Source of the DNA: an uncultured Selenomonadaceae bacterium
Lineage (GTDB): Bacteria > Bacillota > Negativicutes > Selenomonadales > Selenomonadaceae
Direction of reading: 5' to 3'
Length of the DNA stretch: 7,665 nucleotides
NCBI GenBank assembly: GCA_905236665.1
Contig: CAJONF010000104.1
Location: forward strand, 1-7,665
The position numbers and the translations under genes are program-made. Below are positions 6,375 to 7,665 of this stretch, in pieces (position 1 is the stretch's first letter; each line of letters starts with the position of its first letter). The notes under the pieces were generated by a model. The model did not search any database. It was not told where the DNA came from and saw nothing but the letters and a program-made list of their open reading frames with translations.

Positions 6375-6653
6375 ATGCGGAAGAGAAAGGGTTTTAACTG
6401 GTTTGCGTTGGTAATGTTCGCGATGATCGCTTACTTCGCGACGGTTTTAGTTTCTCAACAAGTTCATTTGGCGCACGTCAGCGAAAGTCAACGAATCGCC
6501 GACAAACGCTTGGAAAAGGCGAAGGAAACAAACAAAAAATTACGCAAGGAACTCGCCGAACTTCAAGATATCAACAAAATTGAACGATTGGCGCGAGAAG
6601 ATTTGGGACTTGCTAAAGAAGGCGAAATGCCCTATCAGGCGACGCGTCAATAA
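6375..6653 (+). CDS. divIC: Septum formation initiator family protein (DivIC/FtsB-like)
   Basis: This 92-residue bitopic membrane protein is of the DivIC/FtsL/FtsB type, which in known systems forms a coiled-coil complex with the other divisome proteins at the division site. It has a short basic N-terminus (MRKRK), one transmembrane helix (about 8-27) and a Lys/Glu-rich coiled coil (about 35-66). It closes with the family signature of a helix followed by I-E-R-L-A-R-E-D-L-G-L (residues 68-78). AAGGAGG (6361-6367) lies 7 bases before the ATG. Position directly ahead of the S1-domain gene and tilS matches the divIC-yabR-tilS order of Bacillota, which is the main reason for the symbol; FtsL-like relatives share the same architecture. 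Confidence 0.85.
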   Translation: MRKRKGFNWFALVMFAMIAYFATVLVSQQVHLAHVSESQRIADKRLEKAKETNKKLRKELAELQDINKIERLAREDLGLAKEGEMPYQATRQ

Positions 6654-6662
6654 AAAATTTTT

Positions 6663-6668
6663 AGGAGG
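6663..6668 (+). promoter_or_regulatory. Shine-Dalgarno AGGAGG that favours a TTG start for the S1-domain gene
   Basis: AGGAGG is 9 bases before TTG (6678) and 15 bases before the in-frame ATG (6684). The spacing favours TTG. Both choices differ only by two residues. Confidence 0.65.
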
Positions 6669-6677
6669 ACAGGTATT

Positions 6678-7082
6678 TTGGCAATGGAAGCAGGCAACAT
6701 TGTGGAAGGAAAAATCACGCGAATCACAAATTTCGGTGCCTTCGTAGAACTGGAAGAAGGCAAAGTCGGATTGATTCACATCTCCGAGGTCGCCGACGTT
6801 TACGTTAATGACGTGCGTGACTTTTTGAGCGAGGGCGACACGGTTCAAGTAAAAGTCATAAACATTGACGGCAACAAAATCGCGCTGTCTTTAAAACAGG
6901 CAAAAGCAAAACCGCCGGAAGTAAATCGGCGTGGAGATTTTCGCAAGCCTCAAAGGCAGTTGTCGGCGTCCTTTGAAGATAAATTGTCAAAATTCCTAAA
7001 GGACAGCGACGAGCGTTTGACCGACCTCAAGCGCAAAACCGATTCCAAGCGCGGCGGTCGTGGCTCGCGTCGTTCAGACTGA
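6678..7082 (+). CDS. S1-domain RNA-binding protein (YabR-like)
   Basis: The 134-residue protein has one S1 RNA-binding domain at about 5-75, with the hallmark sequence G-K-I-T-R-I-T-N-F-G-A-F-V-E-L, then G-L-I-H-I-S-E and a final K-I-A-L-S-L-K strand. A basic, disordered linker follows. The tail, FEDKLSKFLKDSDERL (105-120) with a closing Gly/Arg/Lys-rich stretch, is the usual ending of the YabR group found next to divIC. The molecular role of this group is not well defined; binding to RNA or ribosomes is inferred from the domain. It begins 24 bases after the divIC-like stop codon and is very likely in the same transcript. The start is taken as TTG on Shine-Dalgarno spacing. Confidence 0.88.
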   Translation: MAMEAGNIVEGKITRITNFGAFVELEEGKVGLIHISEVADVYVNDVRDFLSEGDTVQVKVINIDGNKIALSLKQAKAKPPEVNRRGDFRKPQRQLSASFEDKLSKFLKDSDERLTDLKRKTDSKRGGRGSRRSD

Positions 7083-7083
7083 C

Positions 7084-7114
7084 TGCCCCTTGCACACGGC
7101 AGGGGGTGCTTTTT
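7084..7114 (+). terminator. Terminator-like hairpin whose 3' arm contains the tilS Shine-Dalgarno
   Basis: TGCCCCTTGC (7084-7093) can pair over ten positions with GCAGGGGGTG (7099-7108), counting three G-T wobbles, around the loop ACACG. The sequence then reads C and five T (7110-7114). It begins two bases after the S1-gene stop codon. This resembles an intrinsic terminator or attenuator, although the T-run is short. The 3' arm AGGGGGTG (7101-7108) is also the only good ribosome-binding site for tilS, so the folded form would hide it. Confidence 0.6.
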
Positions 7115-7116
7115 AA

Positions 7117-7665
7117 CTGTTAAAAAAGTTCATTGACATCTGCGCGACGGAAAAAATTTTCGGCGGCGTGAAAAAAATTTTAATCGCGGTGTCCGGCGGC
7201 GCGGATTCTTTAGCACTTGCCGAGTTGCTGATAAATGCGCGGCAACGATTTAGCTTGGAACTTTGCATTGCGCATTTTGAACATGGTCTGCGCGGACAAG
7301 ATTCATTGGACGACGCGGCGTTTGTAAAAAATTTTTCTAAGGAACGCGGGATAAAATTTATCGGCGGGCATGGCGACGTTAAAAATTTCGCGGCAGATAA
7401 AAAAATTTCTGTAGAGACGGCGGCAAGAATTCTGCGCTATGAATTTTTAAGCAATGTTCGACAAAATTTAAACTGTGACGCGATTGCTCTTGCTCACCAC
7501 GCCGACGATCAAGCCGAGACGATTTTATTTAGAATTCTGCGCGGCTCAAGTTCTGCGGGCTTATCGGCTATGAAGTTCCGAACTTTTTCCGCAGATTACG
7601 GCTTGTTGATTCGCCCGTTGCTAAGGTTCAGAAAAAGTGAGCTGGAAAATTTCTGCCGAAAAAAA
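7117..7665 (+). CDS. tilS: tRNA(Ile)-lysidine synthase TilS (N-terminal part, runs off the window)
   Basis: TilS uses ATP and lysine to convert C34 of the CAU-anticodon tRNA-Ile to lysidine, switching it from AUG to AUA decoding. The 183 residues visible are the N-terminal nucleotide-binding domain: the PP-loop S-G-G-A-D-S (26-31), H-F-E-H-G-L-R-G (53-60) and H-H-A-D-D-Q-A-E-T (127-135), followed by R-I-L-R-G-S (139-144) and I-R-P-L-L (165-169). All are family hallmarks. The frame opens after TAA at 7114-7116. No ATG, GTG or TTG is in frame until GTG at 7168, which lacks a ribosome-binding site and would leave only seven residues before the PP-loop strand ends. I therefore place the start at CTG 7117, 8 bases after AGGGGGTG, giving an N-terminal helix of normal length. 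The start is less certain than the identity. The gene follows the S1 gene by 34 bases. Confidence 0.93.
   Translation, partial: MLKKFIDICATEKIFGGVKKILIAVSGGADSLALAELLINARQRFSLELCIAHFEHGLRGQDSLDDAAFVKNFSKERGIKFIGGHGDVKNFAADKKISVETAARILRYEFLSNVRQNLNCDAIALAHHADDQAETILFRILRGSSSAGLSAMKFRTFSADYGLLIRPLLRFRKSELENFCRKK

Noticed and set aside
1..7665. Search for tRNA, rRNA, CRISPR, insertion sequence, attachment site or defence genes
   Set aside because: No repeats with spacers, transposase or integrase motifs, tRNA cloverleaf sequences or phage-like genes were seen; every gene over 100 bases is a recognisable core family.

Overview
The window looks like ordinary chromosomal core sequence from a low-to-moderate GC Gram-positive-lineage bacterium (Bacillota). 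The gene order septum-initiator (divIC-like), S1-domain RNA-binding protein, tilS is a classic Bacillota arrangement. It lacks the spoIIE gene that sits before tilS in Bacillus. Together with the protein flavour (AlaRS with a Cys-rich loop, CobD, RsbU/SpoIIE-type phosphatase), this makes me lean towards the Negativicutes or a relative, but that is inference and not proven by the sequence. The DNA is rich in A-tract/T-tract words (AAAATTTT) mixed with GCCGCC words.

Layout. At the left edge is the last 35 codons of a PP2C/SpoIIE-type serine phosphatase on the + strand. It runs tail to tail, with only 5 bases between, into a minus-strand pair: cobD (threonine-phosphate decarboxylase, 1228-2256) followed by a cation diffusion facilitator transporter (114-1250) that overlaps the end of cobD by 23 bases. 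Upstream of cobD is a clear intrinsic terminator (about 2294-2327) closing alaS (2347-4968, minus), with a consensus -10 element for cobD directly behind it. alaS has its own extended -10 promoter (5001-5029) just after the end of a D-Ala-D-Ala carboxypeptidase gene (5037-6182, minus). A 192-base divergent intergenic region follows. On its right side an extended -10 promoter (6321-6349) drives the + strand cluster divIC-like (6375-6653), S1-domain protein (6678-7082) and tilS (7117 to the window edge, incomplete).

Functionally the window combines cell-envelope work (the carboxypeptidase trims peptidoglycan stem peptides; the DivIC-like protein belongs to the divisome), translation (AlaRS charges and proofreads tRNA-Ala; TilS makes lysidine in the AUA-reading tRNA-Ile; the S1 protein probably binds RNA), cobamide side-chain synthesis (CobD) and divalent metal export (CDF, with a metal-site signature typical of Mn exporters).

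I find no mobile element, CRISPR array, phage gene, tRNA or rRNA, and no convincing undescribed system. The most interesting details are at the level of expression signals. tilS appears to start at a CTG codon whose Shine-Dalgarno lies in the 3' arm of a terminator-like hairpin. Three genes appear to start at TTG in the same TATT|TTG context, and a terminator is fused to a promoter between alaS and cobD.
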